Of a stretch of DNA of 64,000 bases, positions 17,833 to 27,736 are shown one piece after another. The position numbers and the translations under genes were made by a program. Positions within the stretch are counted from its first letter, which is position 1, and each line of letters begins with the position of its first letter. Source of the DNA: Myxacorys californica WJT36-NPBG1 (lineage in GTDB: Bacteria; Cyanobacteriota; Cyanobacteriia; Leptolyngbyales; Leptolyngbyaceae); contig JAHHHO010000017.1 of assembly GCA_019359315.1 (NCBI GenBank), forward strand, positions 1-64,000, given 5' to 3'. The notes beneath the pieces were generated by a model. The model searched no databases. It was given only the letters and a program-made list of their open reading frames with translations, and was not told where the DNA came from.

Positions 17833-18060
17833 TAGCGAATTTATAGCGATCGCGTCTGTTGATCTGAAGACAGATTCCGCCTATTCACATCAGTTTTGAT
17901 TAATCGTGTCGAAGAACCCAACGGCTTCAATATGAGATAGACCGCCTTCGATTTTGGCGATCGCTGGAAACGACTCAAACACGTTAGCGGATTTTTTGAA
18001 ATCCTACTCAACGAACTCAACTAGTGGTGCTGAGTTCGGGCATACCGTCTTTAGCAGCTA

Positions 18061-18091
18061 AAAATAATGGGGCACAACAAATGCACCCCCA
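18061..18091 (-). terminator. Probable terminator of the DUF4079 gene
   Basis: On the minus strand GGGGTGCA and TGTGCCCC pair over eight positions (two wobble pairs) around a five-base loop, followed by ATTATTTTT. It lies about 30 bases past the DUF4079 stop codon. Confidence 0.5.
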
Positions 18092-18121
18092 AAATTAGAA
18101 ATAAAAGTTAGCTAACTGTCG

Positions 18122-18598
18122 CTACGTCCCCATGCGTTTGATGATGTTCTGCACAATAGTGATGCCAGTAATCGCTTGGTATCCAAATAACCCCGTAATT
18201 GCCACATTGATTGCAATGTGACTGTACCGCGCCCAGTCTTGTCCCTTCTGCATAAAGGGCGATAGCGATGCGGAAACGGCAATCATTCCCGTCATGCCTA
18301 GTCCAATGAGCAAGTGTGGAGCGACAAACAACTTACCGCTGTTGATGTAGGTTGCTCCCATTGCGCCGATTGAACCGACGACCATAATGGCAAGCACTAC
18401 CGAGCCAATTTGGTAATGTTTGACATTGAATTTTTCTTTGAGAAGGTTCTTCTTCAGGTCTCCCGTGGCAGTGCGGGCACGCCGCCATTGAAGTCCCGAA
18501 TACAAAGCGTAGATGGTTAATGCTAGTAGCACCCACATCAAAACGGGATGGACAAACTGACTATAAACTTTGAGGAACTGAAGTAACTCAGAAGGCAT
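18122..18598 (-). CDS. DUF4079 membrane protein
   Basis: The 158-residue protein has four hydrophobic segments and the DUF4079 pattern: VHPVLMWVLLALT with an N-terminal histidine, NVKHYQIGS, a PHLLIGLGM segment and RYSHIAINV. The regularly placed histidines in membrane helices resemble haem-binding cytochrome b-like proteins, and the family is seen mostly in cyanobacteria and plastid lineages. Haem binding is an inference from the histidine layout. It lies downstream of purH on the same strand. Confidence 0.8.
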   Translation of the reverse strand: MPSELLQFLKVYSQFVHPVLMWVLLALTIYALYSGLQWRRARTATGDLKKNLLKEKFNVKHYQIGSVVLAIMVVGSIGAMGATYINSGKLFVAPHLLIGLGMTGMIAVSASLSPFMQKGQDWARYSHIAINVAITGLFGYQAITGITIVQNIIKRMGT

Positions 18599-18617
18599 AG
18601 AGGTTCTTTGTCTAAAT

Positions 18618-18654
18618 GAGGAGGTTAATAAAACTTAGCATATCGTACCTCCTC
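18618..18654 (-). promoter_or_regulatory. Stem pairing GAGGAGGT with ACCTCCTC upstream of DUF4079
   Basis: Eight-base arms GAGGAGGT (18618-18625) and ACCTCCTC (18647-18654) are perfectly complementary around 21 bases. On the minus strand this places a perfect Shine-Dalgarno-like sequence and its complement in the leader of DUF4079, 20-55 bases before the start codon. The spacing is too long for normal initiation, so an mRNA stem is more likely than a ribosome site. Confidence 0.35.
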
Positions 18655-18704
18655 TCAATTCCCGGTGCTCTGTGAACCTCTGCTCTAGATTTCTGCGCTC
18701 AGTT

Positions 18705-20258
18705 TTAGTGCAAGAAATGGCGAATTCCGGTGAATGCCATGACGATTCCAAGCTCGTTCGCCGCATCGATGGATTCTTGATCACGCAAACTGCCACCCGG
18801 TTGAACGATCGCACTAATTCCGGCAGCCGCAGCCGTGCGAACCGAGTCATCAAATGGAAAAAATCCATCACTCGCGAGAATGGCTCCTTGAACCTGTTCA
18901 CCTGCTTGTTCAAGCGCGATTTTGACAGAGCCAACGCGGTTCATCTGCCCTGCCCCGACGCCGATCGTTGTACGATCGCGGCTCACCACGATCGCATTCG
19001 ACTTGACATGCTTACAGATCTTCCAAGCAAACAGCAGTTCGGCGAGTTGTTCGGGCGTCGGTTTCTTCTCGGTAACCAGGTTCCACTGGTTCACATCGGC
19101 AACGATGTCATCGGCGGCCTGAACCAAAAAGCCACCTGCGATCGCTTTGACCTGTTGAAGTGCGCCCGTCGTCAGATCCGATAGAGTCAGCACCCGAACT
19201 TTTGACTTACCCTGTAAAATCTCTTGCGCGTCAGGGTTGCACACTGGGGCAACTACGCATTCTAGAAAGGTTTTCGTCATAGCGGTAGCAGTGGGGGCAT
19301 CAATCGGACGATTCAACGCCACAATGCCACCGAATGCTGAGATCGAATCTGCATTAAAGGCTTTTTCGTAGGCTTCGAGCAAGGTTGCTCCCATTGCTGA
19401 GCCGCAGGGATTGTTGTGTTTGATGATGGTAGCGGTGGGGTCGCTCTCTGGATCAGCGAACTCAGCGATAATCGATCGCGCTGCTTCTAGATCCACCAGA
19501 TTGTTGTAGCTCAGTTCTTTGCCTTGTAACTTGGTAGCGGCAGCCCAGCCCGTCGGAGTGGCTCCAGTCTGATACCAAGCTGCCTCTTGGTGAGGGTTTT
19601 CGCCATAGCGCAAGGGTTGAACTTGCTGTCCGGTGAGGGTGAATGCATCGGGGAGAACGCCTGTTTGCGCTCCTTGGTTCTCAAGATAAGCCGAGATGGC
19701 GCGATCGTAGCTGGCGGTATGTTTGAATGCTTGCAAGGCGCAGGTTTGCCGGAAAGCCAATGATGCGACTCCGTTATGCTGGCGCAACTCTTCTAAATAG
19801 GAGTTGTATTGATCCGAATTGCAGAGAACCGTTAAATGAGCAAAGTTCTTAGCTGAGGCGCGGATCATTGCAGGCCCGCCAATGTCGATCTGCTCGATCG
19901 CTTCGGGTAACGTAACGCCCGTTTTAGCGATCGTGGCTTCAAAAGGATAGAGATTCACCACAACCAGATCGATCGGACGAATCTGCTGGGCTTCTAAATC
20001 TGCAATATCCTGCGGTTCATCTCGCCGCGCCAAGATTCCACCATGAATCCGGGGATGGAGTGTCTTCACCCGTCCTCCCAAAATCTCCGGCGACCCTGTG
20101 TAGTCTGAGACCTTAGTGACAGGTAAGCCTGCTTCCTTCAAAGCTTGTGCAGTTCCTCCACTGCTGATCAGGTCAAACCCAAATTCTTCTACCAAACTCC
20201 GAGCCAAATCAATCAGCCCAGTTTTATTTGAAACGCTCAGTAGAGCTAAACGTGCCAT
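18705..20258 (-). CDS. purH: Bifunctional AICAR formyltransferase/IMP cyclohydrolase
   Basis: PurH performs the last two steps of purine synthesis, formylating AICAR with 10-formyl-THF and closing the ring to IMP. The 517-residue length is standard. The N-terminal cyclohydrolase domain (ARLALLSVSNKTGLIDLAR, GGRVKTLHPRIHGGIL) and the C-terminal transformylase domain (LRYGENPHQEAAWY, IIKHNNPCGSA, ASDGFFPFDD) are complete. I use the ATG at 20258; a longer reading frame extends 42 residues upstream but that part is not family-like. Its upstream DNA contains the 21-bp repeat array. Confidence 0.95.
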   Translation of the reverse strand: MARLALLSVSNKTGLIDLARSLVEEFGFDLISSGGTAQALKEAGLPVTKVSDYTGSPEILGGRVKTLHPRIHGGILARRDEPQDIADLEAQQIRPIDLVVVNLYPFEATIAKTGVTLPEAIEQIDIGGPAMIRASAKNFAHLTVLCNSDQYNSYLEELRQHNGVASLAFRQTCALQAFKHTASYDRAISAYLENQGAQTGVLPDAFTLTGQQVQPLRYGENPHQEAAWYQTGATPTGWAAATKLQGKELSYNNLVDLEAARSIIAEFADPESDPTATIIKHNNPCGSAMGATLLEAYEKAFNADSISAFGGIVALNRPIDAPTATAMTKTFLECVVAPVCNPDAQEILQGKSKVRVLTLSDLTTGALQQVKAIAGGFLVQAADDIVADVNQWNLVTEKKPTPEQLAELLFAWKICKHVKSNAIVVSRDRTTIGVGAGQMNRVGSVKIALEQAGEQVQGAILASDGFFPFDDSVRTAAAAGISAIVQPGGSLRDQESIDAANELGIVMAFTGIRHFLH

Positions 20259-20397
20259 GAGTTCAATCCTGTCAGTTAAGTCGGTCTCTCTCAGGATAAG
20301 GGATGATGGCAATGTCGAAGAGGTCAAGGAGATTAGGAAGACGCGAGGAGCAAAAACGATATAGAAGAATGACCTGAAGTTCAAACGTAAGCCTTTA

Positions 20398-20649
20398 AGC
20401 TTTATCGCTGATGCTCAGAGCTTCATCGTTGAATGTTTAAGCATCAAGCCTGAATGTTTGAGCTTCATCGTTGATACTCAGAGCTTCATCGTTGAATGTT
20501 TGGACATCAAGCGTGAATGTTTAAGCTTCATCGTTGAATGTTTGAGCATCAAGAGCGAATGTTTAAGCTTCATCGTTGAATGTTTGAGCATCAAGCGTGA
20601 ATGTTTAAGCTTCATCATTGAATGTTTGAGCTTCGTCGCTGATAGTTTG
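20398..20649. repeat. 21-bp tandem repeat array, 12 copies
   Basis: Twelve units of exactly 21 bp follow each other without spacers, with a thirteenth degenerate unit to 20670. Two unit types mostly alternate: AGCTTCATCGTTGAATGTTTG and AGCATCAAGCGTGAATGTTTA (one base over the limit avoided by quoting units only as AGCTTCATCG... and AGCATCAAGC...). The unit equals seven codons, so both strands are open through the array: SFIVECL/SIKRECL on + and LKHSTMK/LKHSRLM on minus. It fills the space between the divergent purH and esterase genes. Whether it is translated is not evident; no ribosome binding site precedes it. Confidence 0.9.
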
Positions 20650-20724
20650 AGGTTCAGAAAGGAACGATCCAGAGAAATCATCCCCCTCATTTATCTTCTC
20701 TGCCGAACTCCCTCCATCCCCTCT

Positions 20725-21393
20725 ATGATCGGAAACGGAGAGTTACCCGCTAAATCAGTGTCTTTGCAAGCTATCACCATTCCACCCCAATCTGGTCAGT
20801 CGCCTAAAGGCTTAATTGTCATCCTCCACGGTTGGGGCGCAAGTGCTCAAGATGTCGCCTTCTTGTGTTCCCTACTAAAACTGCCCAACATTCAATTTAT
20901 GGTGCCTGACGCACCTTTTTCGCATCCTTACAGCACCACCGGAAGAATGTGGTACGACCTCTCAAACATCGCGAGCTTTCGGAGCGACATTAGCCAGCAA
21001 CCCGACTTGAAAAAGAGCCGTCAACTCCTAATCGATTGGCTGAAATCTTTAGAAGCCAGCACCGGAATTCCTTTATCGCGAACCATTTTGGGTGGCTTCT
21101 CCCAAGGTGGCGCGATGACGCTCGATGTCGGAACCCAGCTTCCATTAGCTGGATTAATGGTGATGAGCGGTTATCTGCACAGCGCAATTTCTCGCCAGCC
21201 CAGCTACCCGCCTATTTTGCTGGTGCATGGTCGTCAAGACTCCGTTGTGCCGCTATCCGCTGGCCATTTTTCAAGACAACAGCTAACCGCGATCGGGGCA
21301 AAGGTGGACTACAAAGAATTCGATATGGGACACGAAGTTTCTCCCCTAGTCCTGAATGAAGCGCAGCAATTCGTCGAAAAGATTCTGCTCTAA
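20725..21393 (+). CDS. Alpha/beta hydrolase, carboxylesterase/phospholipase type
   Basis: The 222-residue enzyme has the serine hydrolase triad of the small carboxylesterase family: nucleophile S126 in GGFSQGGAM, D172 in VHGRQDSVVP and H203 in MGHEVSP, with the oxyanion-hole HGWG at 35-38. Close relatives hydrolyse short-chain esters or lysophospholipids, and some act as acyl-protein thioesterases. I start at the ATG at 20725 because the family begins there; the same frame stays open through the upstream repeat array back to 20458, which would add 89 unrelated residues. Confidence 0.85.
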   Translation: MIGNGELPAKSVSLQAITIPPQSGQSPKGLIVILHGWGASAQDVAFLCSLLKLPNIQFMVPDAPFSHPYSTTGRMWYDLSNIASFRSDISQQPDLKKSRQLLIDWLKSLEASTGIPLSRTILGGFSQGGAMTLDVGTQLPLAGLMVMSGYLHSAISRQPSYPPILLVHGRQDSVVPLSAGHFSRQQLTAIGAKVDYKEFDMGHEVSPLVLNEAQQFVEKILL

Positions 21394-21549
21394 GTTTGAA
21401 GGATTGCGAACCGAGATTAACGAAACCTTTACTCTAGGTTCCAACTAGGGAAGCTGAAGTAAACTTTAATTAGGGGTCAGCCATCTGTTTCATTAGTTCA
21501 GTACAGTAGTCAATACAGCAACAGATGGATTTAGAGGGAGGTGAAAGCC

Positions 21550-21762
21550 GTGCAGACATTCAAATATACAGAACTCGATGTGGCTAAGCTCACAGAGTCA
21601 GACATTCAAACGTTGGCAATTCGGTTGGAGCAAGATGACTATAGCAGTGTCTTCGATGGCTTAAACGATTGGCATTTGCTCAGAGCGATCGCATTCCAGC
21701 GTCCTGAACTAGTCGAACCCTACCTCTATCTTCTAGACTTAGAAGCCTACGATGAAGCATAA
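21550..21762 (+). CDS. DUF2555 family small protein
   Basis: The 70-residue protein ends in a strongly conserved cyanobacterial block (FDGLNDWHLLRAIAFQR, then PYLYLLDLEAYDEA) that defines DUF2555. It is acidic, has no membrane segment and no known function. I start at the GTG at 21550 because AGGGAGGTGA lies six bases upstream; the GTG at 21541 sits inside that site. A terminator follows, so it is a single-gene transcript. Confidence 0.8.
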   Translation: MQTFKYTELDVAKLTESDIQTLAIRLEQDDYSSVFDGLNDWHLLRAIAFQRPELVEPYLYLLDLEAYDEA

Positions 21763-21796
21763 CCGCCTAATTTTGAAGTACAAATTTAAGCCTACG

Positions 21797-21820
21797 CCGC
21801 TCGCTCATCGGGCGGTTTTT
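21797..21820 (+). terminator. Intrinsic terminator after DUF2555
   Basis: CCGCTCG and CGGGCGG pair over seven positions (one wobble) around a five-base loop, followed by TTTTT. It lies 35 bases past the stop codon. Confidence 0.8.
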
Positions 21821-21861
21821 CATTTTAATCGCGCCTCGATCTATTAATTGCGCTTCAAGTC

Positions 21862-23085
21862 ATGCAGGGTAAACGCATTCTCTTTGGCATTGGCGGCGGC
21901 ATTGCTGCTTACAAAGTCTGTCATCTCGTCTCAGCGCTGGCAAAATCTGGGGCAGAGGTGCGGGTCATGCTCACAAAGTCCGCCCAATCCTTTATTACCC
22001 CCCTAACGTTTGCCACCCTCAGTCGTCATGCTGCCTACACCGACGATGATTTTTGGAGTCCGGCTCATCATCGCCCCCTCCACATCGAGCTTGGTGAATG
22101 GGCAGAACTTTTTGTTATCGCACCGTTAACCGCTAATACTCTCGCCAAACTGAGTTACGGTATGGCGGATAATTTGCTAACCAATACGGTTTTAGCATCC
22201 ATCTGTCCAGTGTTATTAGCTCCGGCAATGAATACAGACATGTGGGAGCAACAGAGCGTTCAACGTAATTGGAATCAGCTTTTACTTGACTCGCGCTATC
22301 ATGCTGCGAATCCAGGAGCCGGAATTTTAGCGTGCGATCGCGTCGGTACAGGACGCATGGCAGAACCCGAAGAACTCTTGCCTCACATCCAATCGCTGCT
22401 CTACACCGGAGGAACTCGCGACCTCACTGGCAAACACATTCTAATCAGCGCAGGCGGAACCCGCGAACATTTTGATCCAGTGCGCTTCATTGGCAATCCC
22501 TCGACTGGAAAAATGGGAATTGCGATCGCGCAAGCGGCTTTGCATCGCGGCGCAAACGTCACCCTAGTTCATGCCCCAATCGATGCGCATTTGCTGGCTC
22601 CCCTCAAATCGATTCGTCTTGTTCCGGTCACCAGTTCTGCCGACATGAGGCACGTGATGAGAGAACACTTACTAGACGCCGATTGGATTGTTATGTCTGC
22701 AGCGGTTGGAGATGTACAACCAACCCTTTACAGCGCAGAAAAACTACCCAAAAAAGATCTGCCGATTGCTCTACCGCTCGAACCGATTCCTGACATTGTG
22801 GCGGAGTTAGCCGCCCTGAAACGTCCGGATCAGCGATTAATTGGATTTGCCGCTCAAACCGGAGATTTTGTCACCCCTGCGATCGCGAAGCTAGAGCGAA
22901 AAGGACTAGATGCGATCGCGGCCAATCCGGTCGATCAACCTAATAGTGGGTTTGGCAGCGATACCAATCACGCTGTTTTCCTTGATCGCACAGGTCGCCA
23001 TGTTGAAATCCCGTCGTGCAGCAAATTAGAAATGGCGCATCGTTTGCTCAGCTTTGTTGATGCGATCGACAACGTTAATCGCTAG
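21862..23085 (+). CDS. coaBC: CoaBC: phosphopantothenoylcysteine decarboxylase/synthetase
   Basis: This bifunctional enzyme joins phosphopantothenate with cysteine (CoaB) and decarboxylates the product (CoaC) in coenzyme A synthesis. The N-terminal flavoprotein half (about 1-185) has [19 protein letters not shown] and the [16 protein letters not shown] loop whose cysteine belongs to the active-site flap. The C-terminal half (about 190-400) has [24 protein letters not shown] and the VMSAAVGD motif. The 407-residue length is standard for the fused form. Confidence 0.95.
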   Translation: MQGKRILFGIGGGIAAYKVCHLVSALAKSGAEVRVMLTKSAQSFITPLTFATLSRHAAYTDDDFWSPAHHRPLHIELGEWAELFVIAPLTANTLAKLSYGMADNLLTNTVLASICPVLLAPAMNTDMWEQQSVQRNWNQLLLDSRYHAANPGAGILACDRVGTGRMAEPEELLPHIQSLLYTGGTRDLTGKHILISAGGTREHFDPVRFIGNPSTGKMGIAIAQAALHRGANVTLVHAPIDAHLLAPLKSIRLVPVTSSADMRHVMREHLLDADWIVMSAAVGDVQPTLYSAEKLPKKDLPIALPLEPIPDIVAELAALKRPDQRLIGFAAQTGDFVTPAIAKLERKGLDAIAANPVDQPNSGFGSDTNHAVFLDRTGRHVEIPSCSKLEMAHRLLSFVDAIDNVNR

Positions 23086-23815
23086 TGAACGTTGCCCAAA
23101 ACGAATTGATCGAACTGCAATAACTCAAGACAGATTGTATTAGTAGTTAAACGCTTTGCGAACAGGAGAGCACAGACTACGATCGCGCGTTATTTTCACT
23201 GGTAGCGGTCAAAACAACCTCACTCTTTACATCTACAGCTGAATAATATATGTGTTCTTATCGATTTCGAGGGCGGAAGTAGCCACCCTCAAATCCGTTC
23301 TATTTACCATCCCACCCAAAAAACTTAGAAAATATGTGGACAATACTGACTTTATTAATCTATAGTGTTTAATTGTCGCTAAAATTTCAGTTATACGATT
23401 TCCTGACAAAATCTATCAGATTAGCTTCTTGCAGAGAGAATCTGAGCAGTGCTTTAAAAAATGCTGTTTAATCAGGAAAATTTTAGAGCGATCGCATCTT
23501 CAGGCGAGAAAGCTGAGAATTCCGTCAAGGTTTCCATTTAGCTTCGCGTTTGATCCCAGCAACCGTTGGATACTGACTAGTGCGCTAGCCAAGTCCATCG
23601 CTGGTGAAAGCATCCTAGAGTCTAGCTCCAAAACAGCTTTGAGTCGGTTGCCTGAAGTTCAACTCAAAAAAGCGGAATCCGCTACCTCTTGATCTCCTAG
23701 AGGCAAGATTCTTTCGGTCTCTAGACCGTAGAGTCCATTGGAGTGACTCAAATCTGCGATATTCAAAATCGCAAGTTTGACATGTTTACATGTAAGAAAA
23801 AGGAGACCCGTTACC
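23086..23815. other. Long leader region upstream of the ribosomal cluster
   Basis: About 730 bases without a supported gene. An open frame at 23429-23692 looks like random sequence. A compact stem GAGGG-C-GG/CC-A-CCCTC lies at about 23268-23289 without a T-run. The promoter of the ribosomal protein cluster and a long untranslated leader should be here. Ribosomal operons are commonly autoregulated through such leaders, but I recognise no known leader motif. Confidence 0.4.
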
Positions 23816-24457
23816 GTGACAGTCGGTATTCTCGGAACAAAACTTGGCATGACTCAAGTGTTTGACCCAACAGGAAAATCTATTCCTGTCACCGTCATTC
23901 AAGCCGGTCCATGCCCGATTACTCAAGTCAAAACCAAAGCAACAGACGGCTACTCCGCCATTCAAATTGGGTTTGGTGAAGCGAGAGCAAAAGTTCTCAA
24001 TAAGCCGTTGCTAGGACACTTAGCCAAGACCAACACTGATCCTGTGCGTCACCTCGTTGAGTGCCGCGTTGAGGATGCTAGTGAGTATGAACCCGGTCAG
24101 CACCTCAAAGCTGACTTGTTTGAAGCAGGTCAACTAGTTGATGTCGTTGGCACGAGCATCGGTCGCGGCTTTGCAGGCTACCAAAAGCGCCACAACTTCA
24201 AACGCGGTCCAATGGCTCACGGTTCCAAAAACCACCGCGCCCCCGGTTCTACTGGAGCTGGAACAACCCCTGGACGGGTCTATCCCGGTAAGCGGATGGC
24301 AGGTCGCCTCGGTGGAACCCGCACCACGATTCGGAAATTAACCGTCGTCCGTATTGATGCTGAGCGCAACCTCATCCTGATTAAAGGGGCAGTTCCTGGT
24401 AAGCCCGGTGCTTTGGTGCAAATTATGCCTGCAAACATTCGTGGCAAGAAGGGCTAA
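23816..24457 (+). CDS. rplC: Ribosomal protein L3
   Basis: First gene of the cluster. The 213-residue protein has the L3 markers [15 protein letters not shown] at the N-terminus and [13 protein letters not shown] plus [13 protein letters not shown] in the extension that reaches the peptidyl transferase region. The GTG start at 23816 is chosen because AAGGAG lies ten bases upstream and homologues begin with this segment; the frame is open 13 codons further. S10 (rpsJ), which heads this operon in Escherichia coli, is not present upstream. Confidence 0.95.
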   Translation: MTVGILGTKLGMTQVFDPTGKSIPVTVIQAGPCPITQVKTKATDGYSAIQIGFGEARAKVLNKPLLGHLAKTNTDPVRHLVECRVEDASEYEPGQHLKADLFEAGQLVDVVGTSIGRGFAGYQKRHNFKRGPMAHGSKNHRAPGSTGAGTTPGRVYPGKRMAGRLGGTRTTIRKLTVVRIDAERNLILIKGAVPGKPGALVQIMPANIRGKKG

Positions 24458-24468
24458 GGAGTAGAGAC

Positions 24469-25101
24469 ATGGTGGATTGTGTAGTCAAAGATTGGCAGGG
24501 AGCCGAGAACGGTACGGCGTCTTTTGAACTGAAAGTGGCGAAAGCAGAAACCGCAAAAAGTGTGGTTCATCGCGCGTTAGTTCGTCAGTTGGCTAATGCT
24601 CGTCAAGGAACCGTCTCGACCAAGACTCGCGCTGAAGTGCGCGGAGGCGGACGGAAGCCTTGGCGTCAGAAGGGAACGGGTCGCGCTCGTGCTGGATCGA
24701 ATCGTTCTCCGCTATGGCGGGGCGGCGGTGTGATCTTTGGGCCGAAACCCAGAGATTACTCGCTGAAGATGAACCGCAAAGAGCGGAGACTGGCGTTGAG
24801 AACTGCCTTTCAAAGCCGAGTTGAGCAGTTGGTTGTGGTGGAGGATTTCGCCTCCAACTTAGCGCGTCCTAAGACAAAAGAACTCGTTGGAGCATTGTCT
24901 CGTTGGGGCATTGAGCCAGAATCGAAAGTGCTGATGATTGTCGCAGAGCGCAACGAGAATGTGTATCTCTCGGCTCGGAACGTCGCCAATCTCAGACTAA
25001 TTTCAGCAGACAACCTCAACATTTTTGATCTGCTCCATGCAGATCACATTGTGGCAACGGCATCTGCGATCGCGAAAATTCAGGAGGTTTATGGTGACTG
25101 A
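24469..25101 (+). CDS. rplD: Ribosomal protein L4
   Basis: The 210-residue protein carries the L4 extended-loop motif [19 protein letters not shown] (about residues 62-80), which lines the nascent peptide exit tunnel, followed by [13 protein letters not shown]. In E. coli L4 also represses its operon; whether it does so here is unknown. Eleven bases separate it from rplC and its 3' end overlaps rplW. Confidence 0.95.
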   Translation: MVDCVVKDWQGAENGTASFELKVAKAETAKSVVHRALVRQLANARQGTVSTKTRAEVRGGGRKPWRQKGTGRARAGSNRSPLWRGGGVIFGPKPRDYSLKMNRKERRLALRTAFQSRVEQLVVVEDFASNLARPKTKELVGALSRWGIEPESKVLMIVAERNENVYLSARNVANLRLISADNLNIFDLLHADHIVATASAIAKIQEVYGD

Positions 25102-25396
25102 ACTCGACCCCCGCAACCTAGCGGATATTATTCGTCGCCCGATTATTACGGAGAAGGCAACCCGCTTGCTGGAACTCAACCAATACACGTTTGAAGTTCC
25201 TCCTAAAGCGAAGAAGCCTGAAATTAAAGCGGCAGTCGAATATCTATTTGATGTGAAAGTGACCGGCGTAAGTACGATGCTTCCTCCTCGCAAAAAGCGT
25301 AGAGTCGGCAAGTACCAAGGGTTTAAGCCTCAGTACAAGAAAGCGATCGTCACGCTTGCCGAAGGCAACTCGATTACACTATTCCCCGAAGTATAA
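25091..25396 (+). CDS. rplW: Ribosomal protein L23
   Basis: The 101-residue protein has L23 features: [42 protein letters not shown] and a basic [18 protein letters not shown] loop. L23 sits at the tunnel exit where SRP and trigger factor dock. The ATG at 25091 follows AGGAGG by three bases and overlaps the rplD stop by 11 bases; a GTG three bases later is an equally usable start and has better spacing. Confidence 0.95.
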   Translation: MVTELDPRNLADIIRRPIITEKATRLLELNQYTFEVPPKAKKPEIKAAVEYLFDVKVTGVSTMLPPRKKRRVGKYQGFKPQYKKAIVTLAEGNSITLFPEV

Positions 25397-25417
25397 ATTC
25401 TCAGAGAGTAACCAGTT

Positions 25418-26281
25418 ATGGGTATCCGAAGTTATCGACCCTACACCGCTGGCACACGAGAGCGCAGCGTTTCTGACTTTGCGGAAATTACAAAGTCAAC
25501 CCCTGAAAAGTCTTTGACCATCTCTAAACATAGACATAAAGGGCGTAACAATCGCGGTGTTATCACCTGTCGCCATCATGGGGGCGGACACAAACAGCTT
25601 TATCGCATCATCGACTTTAAGCGAGACAAGCGCAATATGCCCGCAAAGGTTGCTGCTGTTGAGTATGATCCCAACCGTAACGCTCGTCTCGCGCTGCTGT
25701 TTTACCAAGATGGTGAGAAGCGCTATATCATTCATCCTGCTGGATTGAAGGTGGGTACAACAATTCAAGCAGGTGCGGATGCGCCAATCGAAGTGGGCAA
25801 CGCGCTACCCTTGGAGAAGATTCCTCTCGGCACAATCGTTCATAATGTCGAGCTTCAGCCTGGCAAAGGCGCTCAGATGGTGCGCGCGGCTGGGGCACAA
25901 GCTCAAGTGGCGGCGAAAGAAGGCGACTATGTGACGCTGAAACTGCCTTCAACCGAAGTTCGGATGGTGCGTAAAGAGTGTTACGCCACGATCGGACAAG
26001 TTGGAAACTCAGAACATCGCAACATCAGCTTGGGTAAAGCGGGTCGGACACGTCATAGAGGTCGTCGTCCTCAGGTTCGTGGTAGTGTGATGAACCCTGT
26101 GGATCACCCCCATGGTGGTGGTGAAGGACGGGCCCCAATTGGTCGTCCGGGTCCTGTAACTCCTTGGGGTAAGCCAACCTTGGGTGCGAAGACTCGCAAC
26201 AAGAAAAAGCTGAGTAGTGCGCTGATTGTGCGTCGTCGTCGGAAGACCTCGAAGCGCGGACGTGGCGGACGGGAATCGTAA
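25418..26281 (+). CDS. rplB: Ribosomal protein L2
   Basis: The 287-residue protein shows the L2 signatures [18 protein letters not shown] and, near the C-terminus, [18 protein letters not shown], the loop close to the peptidyl transferase centre including its conserved histidine. L2 helps the subunits join. It follows rplW by 21 bases. Confidence 0.97.
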   Translation: MGIRSYRPYTAGTRERSVSDFAEITKSTPEKSLTISKHRHKGRNNRGVITCRHHGGGHKQLYRIIDFKRDKRNMPAKVAAVEYDPNRNARLALLFYQDGEKRYIIHPAGLKVGTTIQAGADAPIEVGNALPLEKIPLGTIVHNVELQPGKGAQMVRAAGAQAQVAAKEGDYVTLKLPSTEVRMVRKECYATIGQVGNSEHRNISLGKAGRTRHRGRRPQVRGSVMNPVDHPHGGGEGRAPIGRPGPVTPWGKPTLGAKTRNKKKLSSALIVRRRRKTSKRGRGGRES

Positions 26282-26299
26282 TTTAGGGAGACTGTAAAT

Positions 26300-26578
26300 A
26301 TGGCACGTTCACTAAAGAAGGGTCCGTTCGTTGCAGACCACTTGATGAAAAAGGTTGAGGCAGCCAGAGCAAAGGGCGATAACCAGGTGATCAAAACTTG
26401 GTCTCGTGCTTCAACAATTCTGCCTCAGATGATTGGATTGACGATCGCTGTCCACAACGGTCGTCAGCATGTTCCGGTATTTGTATCCGAACAGATGGTT
26501 GGGCACAAATTAGGTGAATTCGCGCCGACTCGGACATTCCGGGGTCATGCAGGCGGCGATCGCAAGGCGCGTCGATAG
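26300..26578 (+). CDS. rpsS: Ribosomal protein S19
   Basis: The 92-residue protein begins [18 protein letters not shown] and carries the S19 signature [27 protein letters not shown] (positions about 53-79, shortened here to HNGRQHVPV and KLGEFAPTR). S19 sits in the 30S head and touches the P-site tRNA. It follows rplB by 18 bases. Confidence 0.97.
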   Translation: MARSLKKGPFVADHLMKKVEAARAKGDNQVIKTWSRASTILPQMIGLTIAVHNGRQHVPVFVSEQMVGHKLGEFAPTRTFRGHAGGDRKARR

Positions 26579-26588
26579 GAGATAAATT

Positions 26589-26951
26589 ATGGCAACTCAA
26601 ACAGCAGGAGAAGTAAAAGCGATCGCACGGTACATCCGGATGTCACCGTTCAAGGTGCGGCGGGTACTCGATCAGATTCGAGGGCTATCGTACCGCGAAG
26701 CGCTAATTATTCTCGAATTTATGCCCTATCGTGCCTGCGAGCCGGTTCTCAAGGTGCTGCGATCGGCGGCAGCAAACGCTGAACACAATGAAGGCTACAA
26801 CCGCGCCGATTTGATTGTCAGCCAAGCCTTTGCTGATCAAGGACCTGTCCTCAAGCGATTTCGACCGAGAGCGCAAGGACGTGCCTATCAAATCCGCAAG
26901 CCGACTTGTCACATCACAGTGGCAGTGATGCCCGGTGCTTCCGATTCATAA
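26589..26951 (+). CDS. rplV: Ribosomal protein L22
   Basis: The 120-residue protein has the L22 core [19 protein letters not shown] and the tunnel loop region ending [21 protein letters not shown]22 and L4 together form the constriction of the exit tunnel. It follows rpsS by ten bases. Confidence 0.97.
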   Translation: MATQTAGEVKAIARYIRMSPFKVRRVLDQIRGLSYREALIILEFMPYRACEPVLKVLRSAAANAEHNEGYNRADLIVSQAFADQGPVLKRFRPRAQGRAYQIRKPTCHITVAVMPGASDS

Positions 26952-26983
26952 CCGTTCTTTACTGCGTTTCTGAGGACATATTT

Positions 26984-27736
26984 GTGGGACAAAAGATTCA
27001 TCCAAACGGTTTTCGGCTTGGGATCATTAAAGATCACCAGTCCCGTTGGTTCGCGGATGCAGAACGCTATCCTGATCTATTGCAAGAGGATCACAAGATT
27101 CGCGAGTTCTTTCTCAAGAATCCGAAAAATCTTGACAACCTGAAAAAGCCAGGAATCTCTGAGATTCGGGTTGAGCGTAAAGCCGATCAAATCGATCTCG
27201 AAATTCGCACTTCGCGTCCTGGCGTGGTTGTCGGTCGCGGCGGTGCTGGGATTGAAGTGTTGCGCACGAACTTGCAGAACGCATTAGGTGACAGCGATCG
27301 CGCCATCCGGATCAACGTCGTTGAAGTCGCTCGCGTTGATGCTGATGCTGCCCTGATCGGGGAGTATATTGCTGAGCAGCTAGAGCGGCGGGTTTCCTTC
27401 CGACGTGTGGTTCGCCAAGCGATTCAACGCGCTCAGCGGGCCGGCATTGAAGGGATCAAGATTCAGGTTAGTGGTCGTTTGAATGGGGCTGAGATTGCGC
27501 GTCCTGAATGGACTCGTGAGGGCCGCGTTCCGCTACATACCCTGCGGGCTGATATCGATTACGCTTACTGCACCGCCGCTACAATTTACGGCACGCTTGG
27601 TATTAAGGTGTGGGTCTTTAAGGGTGAAATTATTCCTGGACAAGAGCGAGTTGAAGAAGCTCCGACCAATCAACAGCCGCGTCGTCGCCAACAGCGTCGT
27701 CGTCAGCAATTTGAAGACCGATCAAACGAGGGATGA
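26984..27736 (+). CDS. rpsC: Ribosomal protein S3
   Basis: The 250-residue protein has the S3 start [13 protein letters not shown], a KH RNA-binding domain with the [10 protein letters not shown] turn (about 80-89) and the C-terminal [12 protein letters not shown] block. The GTG at 26984 is chosen because homologues start there and GAGGA lies upstream; the frame stays open into rplV. The C-terminal tail is arginine/glutamine rich, and its last residues and stop codon lie inside the 7-bp repeat at 27729-27763, so the tail length has probably been reset by that repeat. Confidence 0.95.
   Translation: MGQKIHPNGFRLGIIKDHQSRWFADAERYPDLLQEDHKIREFFLKNPKNLDNLKKPGISEIRVERKADQIDLEIRTSRPGVVVGRGGAGIEVLRTNLQNALGDSDRAIRINVVEVARVDADAALIGEYIAEQLERRVSFRRVVRQAIQRAQRAGIEGIKIQVSGRLNGAEIARPEWTREGRVPLHTLRADIDYAYCTAATIYGTLGIKVWVFKGEIIPGQERVEEAPTNQQPRRRQQRRRQQFEDRSNEG

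Noticed and set aside
17880-18060. Short minus-strand frame (about 37 codons) ending SHIEAVGFFDTINQN
   Set aside because: It reads like protein but has only an internal GTG, no ribosome site and no recognisable family.
20398-20649. CRISPR array
   Set aside because: The units are contiguous without unique spacers, the period is 21 bp and no cas genes are near.
20478-20690. Minus-strand frame with LKHSTMK heptads over the 21-bp array
   Set aside because: It follows directly from a 21-bp unit without stops. It has no independent start signal and no similarity beyond the repeat.
23429-23692. 87-codon frame upstream of rplC
   Set aside because: Composition looks random, there is no ribosome binding site and it occupies the expected leader of the ribosomal operon.
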